From Anastrepha obliqua (taxonomy: Eukaryota > Arthropoda > Insecta > Diptera > Tephritidae): 64,000 bases of DNA. A program made the position numbers and the translations under genes. This document shows positions 45,438 through 56,189 of this stretch, piece after piece (positions within the stretch are counted from its first letter, which is position 1; every line of letters begins with the position of its first letter). The notes under the pieces are model-generated. The model was given only the letters and a program-made list of their open reading frames with translations, searched no databases and was not told the DNA's origin. Location: assembly GCF_027943255.1 (NCBI RefSeq), contig NC_072896.1, positions 61,584,501-61,648,500 on the forward strand, given 5' to 3'.

Positions 45438-45912
45438 GTGGACTCAAAAATACAAATGCACTATTACATACAAGCCCATTTAATCTAATGAAAACCAGTT
45501 AAAATCGATATTACTGGACTACTTATATGTAGATTCACGAGTATATTTTTTACGCCTTCCACCAAATATGTAAGAAATTTTGTTCGTTCAAAATTATTAA
45601 AAAAAAGAACACTGCTCATTTATAAAAATCATAATGTCGAAATAACAAAGAATATTAAATAAACAATTTTCTAAAACTTACTTCCTCGAAGCAAAAAAGA
45701 GAATAACTAGCCAAACCATAGCAAAGTATCTGACACAGACCGAAAACTAACTAAGCCGTAATGTGTGAAAAACGACTGAAAACATTTTTGTGTAACATTT
45801 TGATCCGATAATTTCTCAACCACTTTGTCTCTTTTACGGGAAACAACAAAAATAATTAACGGGCTAAAATATACAACGAAAATATTTGTCATAAAATTCT
45901 ATTATAAGCATA
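45438..45912. other. AT-rich intergenic
   Basis: Nothing recognised. Confidence 0.4.
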
Positions 45913-46132
45913 GATGGGCACACTGTATTATATACATATATACTGCATAAAAAATAGCAGTAATCAGTAAAAATTTACTGGTAATGCAAATTAAATTTCA
46001 GTAAAAATATTTACAATTATTTTATTATTTATAATTATTTCCAGTAATCAGTACAAAAACTTTTACTGAAATTGCAATATCAATGAAAAATTATATTTAC
46101 TGCATTTTTATTGCTACTGAAAAGTGCCCATC
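45913..46132. mobile_element. small TA-flanked MITE
   Basis: Inverted ends GATGGGCAC / GTGCCCATC within TA (45911-45912, 46133-46134), 220 bp. Internal repeats of CAGTAA and TTTACTG make it largely self-complementary. No coding capacity. Confidence 0.75.
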
Positions 46133-46309
46133 TAGGGATGGCCAGAAATAACATAAAAAAAGTGTGTAAGGATTAATTTCGTTAGCGCATATAATAATAT
46201 TTGTAAGTTACCATAAAGCGGCACATAGCATGTTACTTCGTTGCATGATTAACTCTTTGGTCCCTACGATACATTTCCGTAATAAATATTCGTTCCATTT
46301 AAAGATATC

Positions 46310-46990
46310 CAGGTATCCAGAGCAAACTACGCCTGCAATGCCGCAATGCTCGTTCTCGCCATAAACTTGATGAGATCTCGAATTCTATTGAACCTTACAT
46401 AATGGTATGACTACATACTCAATTAAACTATGTATTGCAATTTAACTCAACTTTTTATTGATTGTTGGTTGATGACATTTTGCGTATAAAATCCACATCC
46501 TAAACCCACGTAGATGGGGTATCTTCTCATATTTTAGAAAATTGTTCTGCAGTTGCGTACCCGATTTTAATAATTTTCAATTTTCCAACTATCGACCAAT
46601 TCCTAAATTGTCAACGGTTTCTAAAATGTTCGGTTTTACCATACCGATTCTTCCAAAGCATTCGACAAAATCAGCCATTAATTTTAGGATCTAAACTACG
46701 TAGTTTGGGTTTTCACACAATTTTTCTATCTTGGATAAAATCGTATCTCTCGTCACGCAAATGTGTAATCGTGGTAGATAATGATTCTTCTCATCTTTTC
46801 ATTCCCAGGAAAGCATTTTGGGCCCCCTTCTCTGTTTTAAATACTTTAAATTTCTTTTATATGCTTATGATTAAAAAGTGTTGACGATATCAAGTAATTT
46901 AGAGTATGTTAAGCTCCAGCCAGAACTTAATAAACTTGCTTTCTAGTGTAATAAAAACAAATTAAAATCAAATATAAAAAAGTGTAAGTA
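46310..46990 (+). pseudogene. LINE reverse transcriptase relic (CR1/Jockey-like)
   Basis: Frames read SNYRPIPKLSTVSKMFG, SSKAFDKISH, GSKLRSLGFHTIFLSWIKSY then LSSRKCVIVVDNDSSHLFIP. After a damaged catalytic block comes ISNLEYVKLQPELNKLAF. The order is finger, palm, thumb. Stops, frameshifts and a deletion are present. Confidence 0.75.
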
Positions 46991-47690
46991 AGGTGAGGCA
47001 AAATTATTCAACCAATTTCGCTTTTTATTTAATTTTTTACTAACAAAAAAGGCGATGGAAATCTTTATTTTGATCTTTACGCGCTCCGTTGGTTATGTGT
47101 TTGTATACTGCGGCTGATTAATTTTGTACAGTTCTTGTATTAGTTGTTATTATTCCATTGTTATGGTTATTCCATTAAGAAATTTATATTTATTAACCTA
47201 TAAATATATTAAATAAAATAATATATGGATTTGGAAGACGAATCTATTTAATGGAGATTCCTTTATTAAATTACTTAATACAGGAAAATAGTAGCAACTG
47301 GTTCTGTGTAGCTGAGTTCTATTTAACCTGAAATGAGGACGGAGAGTTAAGTAGATCGTTTGACAAGCTAGGGAACAACGGTGAAAAATTTTACGAGAAT
47401 AATATAATGTAAAAGTCTAAATTTAAATATATTCTGTAGGATAATTCGAGCGAAATTCGTAGGTATTTAAACGGGAATGCATCACACCAAAATCAAAATC
47501 AAAATCTAGTTTTGACGATAAAGTAAATAGACCACATCGACTCTTGCGAAATACTTAAATATGTTTGTTTATGCCCCCATCAAATGTTTATAAAGTATAC
47601 AAAGATAAATGTAATTAATGAAAAGTTAGCTTTGTTTTTAAACACATTTCCGTGAGTTTGATGAACACGATGATGCTGCCTGTGTTTCCA
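46991..47690. other. AT-rich intergenic
   Basis: No gene or repeat end recognised. Confidence 0.4.
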
Positions 47691-47754
47691 GTCGAAACAG
47701 ATTCGAAATCAAGAATATCAAAACAGAGTTCATTTGTATATATTAGTATTTATT

Positions 47755-48110
47755 TTCCTTTGAGTTTTTGCCTAACTCTTGCCTAAATATTTTCAGTAGG
47801 GTTGACATCAGGCGGCTATGAAGTCCAATCTAACATTTCAATCCCATTTTGCTGTCTCCACTAGTTAGCTAGTTATTCCAAACATCTCCACAGTCGGCGA
47901 TAATAATACTTATTGGTAAATTTTATTCCACATAACTGCATTAAAATGGGCGGCAAAAACAAATAAACGCCCAATCGTTTTTCGGATAAGCAGCCCCAAA
48001 CATGAACTCTTAACTGTCGTCAACGTTGCTGCGTTCGTTAGTCTTATTAAAAAAACCATTTGTTTCATGTAACCTTATACCTTTAGATCGGATCGTCCGA
48101 TTTTACTCGT
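47755..48110 (-). pseudogene. Tc1-like transposase catalytic relic
   Basis: The minus strand reads VHVWGCLSEKRLG, then NGIEMLDWTS, a stop, and PPDVNPTENI, with E as the third catalytic residue, followed by ARVRQKLKGK. The intervening segment with the second D is decayed. It is not the same subfamily as the 22991 element. Confidence 0.65.
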
Positions 48111-48143
48111 TCTTTTTTTATTTCATTTTTGGTTCCAAGTGGC

Positions 48144-48940
48144 GTTAGAGTCAAGTTATTCTTCTTTTTCTTAATTGGAGCGATAACCACTTACGCGATT
48201 TGGTCGAGTTTAGCAAAGCGTGCCAGTTGCTTCTTTCTCGTGCTAACCGACGCCAGTTGGCCGCACCAAGTGAAACCAATTCCTTCTCCACTTGATCTTT
48301 CCAACTCAGAGGAAACCTTCTTCATCCTCTACCACCGCCAGCTGGTACAGCATCGGTCGGAGCGTTTGTATACATTTGGGTGACATGATCCAGCCAACGA
48401 AGCCGCTGGATCTTTATTCGCTGTACTATGTCTATGTCGTCGTATAGCTCATACAGCTCATTCATTACAAAGGTCTAAAAATCTTCCGTAAAATCTTTCT
48501 CGCAAACCCTCATCGGGTATTGTCATCGTGCAAGCCTCTGCGCCATACTTTAGGACGGAGATGAGAGAGCCTTGAAGAGTGTTAGTTTTGTTCGTCGATG
48601 TCCAATCCGTAAAAATATAGTGTGTTTCGATTCTCCTTTCTTATTGTTCTTTAGCCGAGCTATCGCTATTCTCACCTCGTCATAGTCGTGTAGCGAAACG
48701 ACAGTCCTTTCGCAATGATTGGATGTCTCTCTGGATGTTAAACACCAGATCGCTGCCTTTGTTCCTATCGGCCATCATCTCAAGTTCTTCGCACTTACGT
48801 ATCTCGCCCTCTCGTTTCTTCATTCGCGGCAGCATGACGTTCTTCGTGGTACCAAGTGTTTTTTTCGGTCTCGCTGAAATCCAATTTCTTCTTTGACGAG
48901 GGTACGTAAAGAATGGGAAATGCTGCTCCATTGCTCATGC
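48144..48940 (-). pseudogene. RTE/BovB-like LINE ORF2 relic, internally deleted
   Basis: On the minus strand the order is: pre-RT linker (CEELEMMADRNKGSDLVFNI, 48820-48740); EVRIAIARLKNNKK (about 48660); then, after loss of most of the RT, NTLQGSLISVLKYGAEACTM at about 48540-48600; then NELYELYDDIDIVQRIKIQR ending in LRWLDHVTQM; and a basic tail (RRLARERSNW). It ends near 48144. A 19530-20030 relic belongs to the same family. Confidence 0.75.
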
Positions 48941-48949
48941 ATACCAGAG

Positions 48950-49340
48950 CCAAGTTATTACTACACGGTTTTAGCTTTTATGGCTCGACTATACTCATTT
49001 TCGAAACATAAACTTTTGCAAAATATTTATCCACTAGAAAGCTCTGGGGCCAGAAGAGAGTGATATCACAACTCCTAATTCCAACAAAGGAGAAAGCAAC
49101 ATTCAATGAAGCTTCACAATATCAGATAGGAAGATATATCAGTAGCAACAAGATGGTTTGGAGAATCTTTTCACTCTCTATACATAAGCGTAATATCTCT
49201 GTGGTCCATGTAGGTATGCACCTTGAAAACGGACAACAGCAACAGTGATTCATTTGCAAAACCGTACAAGCACCTCGTTATAAAAATTGAGAAATTGTTT
49301 ATGCAGAAAATGACGTTACTGGGGCGTATAATTTATTTAT
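48950..49340. other. intergenic
   Basis: CCAGAGCCAAGTTATTACTA at about 48945 repeats a motif seen near 25883 and 26304. No gene recognised. Confidence 0.4.
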
Positions 49341-49738
49341 ATAATTGTCTTGCCATAAGTTCTGTGACAAAATTTACAATGCAAATTTTATGATTACATT
49401 ACATAAGGGTGGTAAAAGTGCAAGTGAGATTTACGAATCTCTGAAAAAACGTAATGTTTAAGAATATTTGTTTACCGCACGATCAATCGATTTTCCCAAA
49501 CGTCTGCAGTGATAGACAGAAAACGAAGTGATCGCCCTCGCGTGATTCGAACCAGTGCATGGTTCACAGAAAATTGGACAGTCTCAAATATGCTGCAATA
49601 GATGAATGGCCTAATCGTTTGAAGGCTTGTGTAAAAGCAAATGGTGACCATTTCAAATGAAAATTCAATTTTTGTTTTTTTTTTTTAATATCATATCTAT
49701 AACGGACTTAACTTGTAACAGATCTTTTGGCAGGACTA
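49341..49738 (+). mobile_element. internally deleted IS630/Tc1-like element
   Basis: An imperfect inverted pair (GTCTTGCCATAAGTTCTGTG on the left, its near-complement at about 49713-49738) flanked by TA. Between them lies an N-terminal helix-turn-helix scrap (GGKSASEIYESLKKRNV) joined to a transposase C-terminus (EWPNRLKACVKANGDHFK, stop at about 49660). The whole catalytic core is missing. Confidence 0.68.
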
Positions 49739-50745
49739 AGTACACTTAGAGTTTATTTAAACCAGTCAAGTTTCACTGTTTTTCCAAAAAAGACCGATTT
49801 TATTCTCAAATCCTGGATCACCCCAATTTTCGCTAAAAAAATCAAGCTAAAAAAAGTTTCGTAAAAATTATAACAATCATCCAATTAACACATAATACTA
49901 AGATTAGTTAATTATTTTCTAATACAATGACAATTTTTTAAACAATAGTGATACATTTCGACCCAATGTGCCGACATATGTGCAGTGGGAATAAATAGGT
50001 AAAGCAAAGACGATAAAAAATGTGTTGACGTCGCCACTGCGCCCAGCAATATTGTTTTTGCATTTCTATTCCTTTGATTGAGTTTTGTTTTTTAGTTTTT
50101 TACTTTCCATTTGTCATTGGATTACTTTCCAATGTGTACGGTGATTTATTATTGTGTTGCTACAAACAAGCCCACTTCAACACATTGAGATGCAGTCAGG
50201 TTGATTATAAGGTAAACGTGAAATAATTTTGTTTTGAGAAACGAACCGAAACTTACAGTACTTGCTTTTGAATATTCTTTCTCCTCAACACAATATTCTT
50301 TTTAAGGTGCATTTTTTCACTTCGCCTTTGATTTTGTATTTACATACATTTTGATCAAAAAGTTCCCGGTTCTGTTTTTCTTTTTGTTAGATTGCCGCAG
50401 CTTTGATGAACATTCCTACCAAAATTTTATCGCCATTACTTGAAATTTTAAAAAGTTACGTCGCCTTGAGTAAATCAACCTCTGCATGTGTTTTCGATTA
50501 TTTACAGATTCTCTGGAAGTAACTAATGAACTCAATACCTTTTTTTCATATATTGGAGAAGTTCGCTCTTTATATATCAATTTGAATGTAGACCTTTAAA
50601 AGATTTAAACTATGCCATGATACCATACTTCAAAGAAGGAAGTTTTAAAATGAAGTTTAATGTAGAGCTTTGACATAACATACTTATTTGTGCAAGATAA
50701 ATTACTTTAGTCTCATGGCACTCACGAACTGAAGAGTTTTGTTCT
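49739..50745. other. AT-rich intergenic
   Basis: A block at about 50265-50340 resembles 63175-63260 (TTCTCTTCAACTCA-like, then a GGTGTATTT-like stretch). No gene recognised. Confidence 0.4.
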
Positions 50746-50803
50746 TTTGACGTGATAACGTCTTATAATTTGATTTAGCCGGCTGCACGCACGAAAAAAT
50801 GTG

Positions 50804-50910
50804 TCGTTATCTTGCTCATTAGTGTTACCTTGCTCATTTGTCGTTACCTTGCTCATTGCCGTTACCTTGCTCATTTGTCGTTACCTTGATCATTGCCGTT
50901 ACCTTGAATG
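50804..50910 (-). repeat. iteron-like tandem repeat, 18-19 bp, six units
   Basis: Units of GTTACCTTGCTCATT followed by TGTC or GCC. Two related units occur in copy 1 near 28138-28170 and one in copy 2 near 51973. They sit just inside the GC-rich subterminal block (GCCGGCTGCACGCAC). Confidence 0.9.
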
Positions 50911-50996
50911 AACTGCAGGCGAAAGCGCGGAACGAACGACAAAGCAAACAAAGCAAACGAACGGCAACGTTCGACATCTTGCTCTCTCCTAATTAA

Positions 50997-51745
50997 GGGG
51001 TTATATACCTTGTGTTTTTCAAAAAAATCAAAATAAATTTTATTTCTTTATCGTAAAGTACAATCCCTTGAGAACATTTTCCAAAAATTTCATAGAGATC
51101 TGAGCAATAGATCGAAAGTTACAGCGTTTTAAATTGTGCGTCGTCACGTCCTGAGCGTACGGCCTCATGCGGCGCTTGAAACTTTAAACGCGATTATCTC
51201 AAAAACGTGTTTTTCCAAAAATGCTTTTGCGGTGGACGCGATTGCAAAAAAAGTATTCAACCGATTTTTATAATTTTTTTTTAAATTGTTCGTAATTGAT
51301 GTCGCCTCTTAGTGAACGATCAACTTTTTATGTATAAATTTTTATTTTGCAGATATGAATTTTTTAATGCCAATTTTAGTACTGTAGAAGTGGAGTTTTT
51401 TAAAAACATGTTCCTATTTTCACAAAAATCAAAATATTTAATATATTGATCGTTCGCTAAGAAGATATAACCCTATACTAATGAAATCTTTTCGATTTTT
51501 TGATTTCAGTTGACTTGGTGGACTTGAATCGCGTCCACCGCAAGCCTCTTCCAAAAAAAGGATCTTGGGGGAAAACGCCATAACTCCGCCATTTTTAAAT
51601 ATTTTTACACAAACAAAGCCTTTTTTTTCTTTAAACATTGTAATATCCAATAATAAAAACTTTTATACAATAAAATTATTGCTACATATCTTTAAAAAAA
51701 ACCCAACTTTCGCTAATTTCACCGGACCACAAGGTATATAACCCC
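50997..51745. mobile_element. piggyBac-like MITE nested in a Helentron-like element
   Basis: A 749-bp element with perfect 18-bp inverted ends GGGGTTATATACCTTGTG. TTAA flanks both ends (50993-50996, 51746-51749). Interior non-coding and AT-rich. Its size and G-start resemble the MITE at 40603, so they may be related families. Confidence 0.92.
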
Positions 51746-51913
51746 TTAAGTGAGCGTATATATGTATGTATGCGCATATGTACATATATAAATTCACGTA
51801 TTTGTATTTGCATATGCCTCCTTATTGATTATTATTAATTTGATTTACTTGAAGAATTTAAAATAAAACCAAGTTTGTTAATAATACCTGTTGTTTTAAT
51901 GTTATTATTATTT

Positions 51914-52440
51914 TTTGACGTGATAACGTCTAATAATTCTATGTAGCCGGCTGGACGCACCAAAAAATTCGTCGTTACCTTGCTTGAACAGCATGTTATG
52001 TTATGTTATGTTATGTTATGTTATGTTATGTTATGTTATGTTATGTTATGTTATGTTATATTATGTTATGTTATGTTATGTTATATTATGTTATGTTATG
52101 TTATGTTATGTTATGTTATGTTATGTTATGTTATGTTATGTTATGTTATGTTATGTTATGTTATGTTATGTTATGTTATGTTATGTTATGTTATGTTATG
52201 TTATGTTATGTTATGTTATGTTCTGTTATGTTATGTTATGTTATGTTATGTTATGTTATGTTATGTTAAAGTATATTATGTTATGTTAATGTTAACTCAT
52301 TCTCTATATCCATACAAAATATCTATCAAACAAATAAAATTAAAATTTTGAAAAATGCAACCATTCAATCAGTATTTTCTTATGACGTTATCACGTTAAA
52401 CTATCGTCAGTAATCCGACTTTACAGACAACCTCTTTTTT
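51914..52440 (-). mobile_element. Helentron-like element, copy 2, with internal microsatellite
   Basis: The minus-strand 5' side (about 52440) starts AAAAAAGAGGTTGTCTGTAA, then the palindrome TTTAACGTGATAACGTC (52384-52400), matching copy 1 at 27503-27620. The 3' end is GACGTTATCACGTCAAA (51914-51930). Copies 2 and 3 lie head to tail. The internal microsatellite recalls DINE-1-type non-autonomous Helentrons. Confidence 0.75.
51992..52268. repeat. TTATG pentanucleotide microsatellite, about 55 units
   Basis: About 277 bp of near-perfect TTATG repeats with three single-base variants (two TTATA, one TTCTG). It lies inside Helentron-like copy 2. It keeps all three forward frames open (repeating MLCYV-type peptide), which is not coding evidence. 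Confidence 0.97.
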
Positions 52441-53002
52441 ATATTTATAAGGCAATTGATGAAAAACGTCTTTTGTTTTTTTTTTTTGTTGTGGTTACAA
52501 AAAATTATAGCAACAATACGCATACGAAATTCGATATTACATTTTGTAATAAGCAATAACTGGCCAAAGCGTCTATGGACACAGGCTTTTTTCTGTAAAA
52601 TTATTGCATAATTAATAATATTTAAGAAAAATTTTAATAGAATTATATACTTATACAAACCTGTTTTCTTTGCAGGCGACCATTTTATTAAGTTTTTACT
52701 TTTACGCTTCTACTTACATTCATAAAAATAATTATTGATAACACAGGGTTTTATTTAAAAAAGTGTGGTTATAATATAGGATTCCTTTATAATCTCAGAT
52801 TTCGGGAGAGAAATTTTAATTTTAATTACGGTTTGGGAGTTAAGCACGAAAAAGTAGATAATCTACTTATAGTGAACGTATTATTAGCAGCTAAATGAAA
52901 TTAATGCATTTTAATTTTTGTGGGATAGATAAAGCAAACAAAGAAATACCTTTTTATGATTCTGGCTTTATGCGGCATAAGTTGTGCAACAATAAATAAA
53001 TA
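52441..53002. other. AT-rich intergenic
   Basis: Nothing recognised. Confidence 0.4.
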
Positions 53003-53004
53003 TA

Positions 53005-54284
53005 AGGTTGGCCAAAAAGTCTTGCGGTATTTCCGCAAGCTTGTCTTTGCAAGCGCGTAGTTCTAGTTGTATTCGTCGCATCGGTTCACGCTAGAACTTT
53101 TTGGAAAGCTCTTTTCACGTGCTAACACGTGTTTGATTAATTGTTGTTTGCTTTTAGTCGTTCGTGAGTTATAGCGTCGCAAACATGGAGCAAAATAAAG
53201 AGAAAATACGCCATATTTTACAGTACTACTACGATAAAGGCAAAAATGCATCTCATGCTGCCAATAAAATTTGTGCAGTTTATGGACCCGATACAGTTTC
53301 CATTTCCACCGCACAACGATGGTTTCAACGTTTTCGTTCTGGTGCAGAGGTGATCGAAGATGCGCCACGGTCCGGAAGGCCTGTCGTCGAAAATTGCGAT
53401 AAAATCGCTGAATTGATCGAAAGAGACCGGCATAGTAGCAGCCGTAGCATCGGCCAAGAGCTGGGCATGAGTCATCAAACCGTTATAAACCATTTGAAGA
53501 AGCTTGGATTCAAAAAGAAGCTCGATGTATGGGTGCCACACGACTTGACGCAAAAAAACATTTTTGCCCGTATGGATGCATGCGAATCGCTTCTGAATCG
53601 CAACAAAATCGACCCGTTTTTGAAGCGGACGGTGACTGGCGATGAAAAGTAGGTCGCTTACGACAACGTGAAGCGCAAACGGTCGTGGTCGAAAAGCGGT
53701 GAAGCTGCCCATACGGTGGCCAAGCCTGGATTGACGGCCAGGAAGGTTCTTCTGTGTGTTTGGTGGGATTGGCAGGGAATCATCCACTATGAGCTGCTCC
53801 CCTATGGCCAAACGCTCAATTCGGACCTGTACTGCCAACAACTGGACCGCTTGAATGCAGCACTCATGCAGAAGAGGCCATCTTGGATCAACAGAGGCCG
53901 AATTGTCTTCCATCAGGACAACGCCAGGCCCCACACATCTTTGGTGACGCGCCAGAAGCTCCGGGAGCTCGGATGGGAGGTTCTTTTGCATCCACCGTAT
54001 AGTCCGGATCTCGCACCAAGTGATTACCACCTATCTCTGTCCATGGCGAACGAGCTTGGTAGTCGGAAGTTGTCCACAAGAGAGTCCTGTGAAAATTGGC
54101 TCTCCGAGTTTTTTGACAATAGGGAAGCGAGCTTCTATAATAGGGGCATTATGAAGTTGGCATCTCGTTGGGAACTCGTCATCAAACAAAACGGCGCATA
54201 TTTGACTTAAATCGCATTATTATAACCAATTTTATGAACAATTGAAAATTCAATAAAAATACCGCAAGACTTTTTTAACAACCT
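53005..54284 (+). mobile_element. mariner element, mellifera type, complete ends
   Basis: A 1280-bp element. Inverted ends start AGGTTG and share AAAAAGTCTTGCGGTATTT (left from 53005, right inverted to 54284). TATA flanks both sides, consistent with a TA duplication. One transposase on the plus strand with a single stop. Confidence 0.93.
53185..54210 (+). pseudogene. mellifera-type mariner transposase, one nonsense codon
   Basis: From the Met at 53185 (MEQNKEKIRHILQYYYDKGK) the frame would encode 341 residues. The helix-turn-helix half contains AQRWFQRFRSGAEVIED and SGRPV, then WVPHDL. The first catalytic D is in TGDEK at about residue 153, and codon 156 is TAG where the family has Trp (TGDEKW). 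The frame continues open with KRKRSWSKSGEAA, VVLLCVWWDWQGIIHYELLP-like sequence, HQDNARPHTS and SPDLAPSDYHLS. Catalytic D34D spacing is kept. A single TGG-to-TAG change explains the inactivation. Confidence 0.93.
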
Positions 54285-55496
54285 TATATTTGTAACAAAA
54301 AGCTCCAGCTGGTTTTGACCAGAAGACAATTTGTGAGTAATCAAATATAAAGTATTTCAACAAGGCAGATTTGTAAACTAAATGAAATGAAAGAAAAAAA
54401 AATTAAATGTGGGCATTCATGTCGATCATGATACTTAAAACTGAAAAAAACCGTTAGCATGTAGAATCAATAATAAACAAAAATAAATTTAAAGGAAAAT
54501 GGTATAAAGGATATTTTTATTGTTTTGCTTAAACAGACGACTTATATTTATTTAACAAACTTCAACTAATTTTTATGTTTTTTGCATGTCTTTTGACAAA
54601 GTATCCACTCTTTTATAGATTTTGCCAACGTAGGCTTGAATTTGTAAGGCTTGTTCGTTTTGAAATTCGAATTTCTACGAGCTTCTGACGACTTTGTTTG
54701 TTAAGTATGCGTTCACTCCACGTATCCATATATGCATGTACGTAAATTTATACTTTGTGTTCAATGTTTTATATTAATTATTACTTCCAAAAGAAATCTT
54801 GGTACTATAACGAAATTGTACATATCAATAAAGGATTTTTAGCACGACAAAAAACAAAATTAAAAACTTCATCGTTGTTCAAAAATAACGAAACAATTGT
54901 GCAGTTTGCTTCGTTTTCTACACGCTTCACTTCTCAGGCACTGTGATGGATTTCTAAATCATAAAGATATACTCCTTGGCTTCCAAACACTTTTTCTTGA
55001 TAACACCTCGAGTCCTGACGATAATACTAAACAAAATAAAAAGGAATTCACACTTTTTATAATGAAGACCAAAAAGGAGGTTTTGGGGGAAATAAGATGG
55101 CAAATTTTTGGTATACAAAAATTTCCAAAATAAAGTCCGAGGCAAGGCCAACTAGCAACTCTTCCCGAAGATGCAATATCATTTGCATTATTTTGTCATT
55201 CAGAACATATTTAAGGAGTAGGATTCACAGCGGCGGCTGAATGGGGCGCCTTATCTTTATGTCTATATAAACTTCCCACAGTGGAAATAATTACGCTGGA
55301 AACAAGCAATGGATTAAATTATAGTTGTTTTTTAATTTTCATGCGATTTGTTCCATTGTGATCCGGATTTGATTTATTTTCATAACAAAACATGTTTTTT
55401 TTAATTTTATTATTAATTTTTTTTAGAACAAAGAACGCGTTTTCATTTCATTTTAGTGTATATGTTTTGTTATACGCCTGAATATATATGTCACTT
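54285..55496. other. AT-rich intergenic
   Basis: The segment at 55358-55405 resembles 41698-41740. No gene recognised. Confidence 0.4.
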
Positions 55497-56185
55497 TTAT
55501 GTTTTTTCAGTTTTTAGTGTTGTAAGAAAACCTATAAATATAAATAAACACTGGAATGAGCCCCTCTGAGCCACTTTTGTAAAACGATTCATCTTTTGCC
55601 TCAAAATAGGCCTCAGTTTCAGCGATAACTTCTTAATTCGAGCGAAATTTCTTACCAGCGCGTATTTTTTTAAGATCTGCAAACGGCCAGTACTCACTGG
55701 GAGCCAAATCATCCATGATGGATGTGGAAGAAGTTCAAAGTTTAATCCATGTAGTTTTGCCACTGTTTTGATTGGCTTGTGCGTTATCTTGTTTTTGGTC
55801 AACAGTGAGCAAACGAGGTACCCACTTTGAACAAAGCTTCCTCATAGTCAAATGCTCATGCAATATAAAGCCAACACGTTCTTTTGACATCTTTACGATG
55901 TCAGCTAACTCACGCAAGCTTTTGTGAATTTTTTTGATGTTTTCTGGTGTTACCGTCTCATTTGGACGTCCATCGTTTTATTGTTGCTTCTCAGGGAGCG
56001 GAGTCCCCATAACACTTTTCAAGTCATTGCTTCGCTTGAACGGTATTTTTTTCTATCAAGAATCAGTGTAAAATTAAAATACGAAACTATTTTTGGTCCA
56101 TTGTTTTGAAAATAACAAATGTTGTGTCACTCTTAGCACAATAACTCATGAACTAATGAATAGGATACCATGAAATTTTAACACT
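55497..56185 (-). pseudogene. irritans-type mariner, internally deleted
   Basis: Minus strand. The 5' leader (CATGAGTTATTGTGCTAAGA) and start codon lie near 56101, followed by a decayed N-terminus. Then come RELADIVKMSKERVGFILHE, LCSKWVPRLLTVDQKQ, a deletion that removes the first catalytic block, and the C-terminal part (LAPSEYWPFADLKKIRAGKK, VIAETEAYFEAKDESF) with frameshifts. The third D of LAPSD is E here. Confidence 0.82.
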
Positions 56186-56189
56186 TCAA

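Larger units (their letters stand above)
50746..51913 (-). mobile_element. Helentron-like element, copy 3 (5'-truncated), interrupted by a MITE
   Basis: The minus-strand end is the palindromic GACGTTATCACGTCAAA (50746-50762). It shares the terminal block, iterons, ACGTTCGACATCT block and CTTCAAGTAAATCAAATTAA block with copy 1 (27503-28222). A TTAA MITE (50997-51745) is inserted. Without it, CCTAATTAAGTGAGC aligns with CCTAGTTGAGTGAGC of copy 1 (minus strand). Confidence 0.75.

Noticed and set aside
50801..50910. CRISPR-like array
   Set aside because: The repeat units are contiguous, with 3- to 4-bp variable parts instead of unique spacers, and the context is a eukaryotic transposon.
51980..52351. 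Three overlapping open frames of 88-123 codons encoding MLCYV-type repeats
   Set aside because: They are the translation of a TTATG microsatellite, which contains no stop in any forward frame. No protein is implied.
53218..54030. 270-codon open frame on the minus strand
   Set aside because: It is fully antisense to the mellifera mariner transposase, which has recognisable motifs on the plus strand. The frame is a composition shadow.
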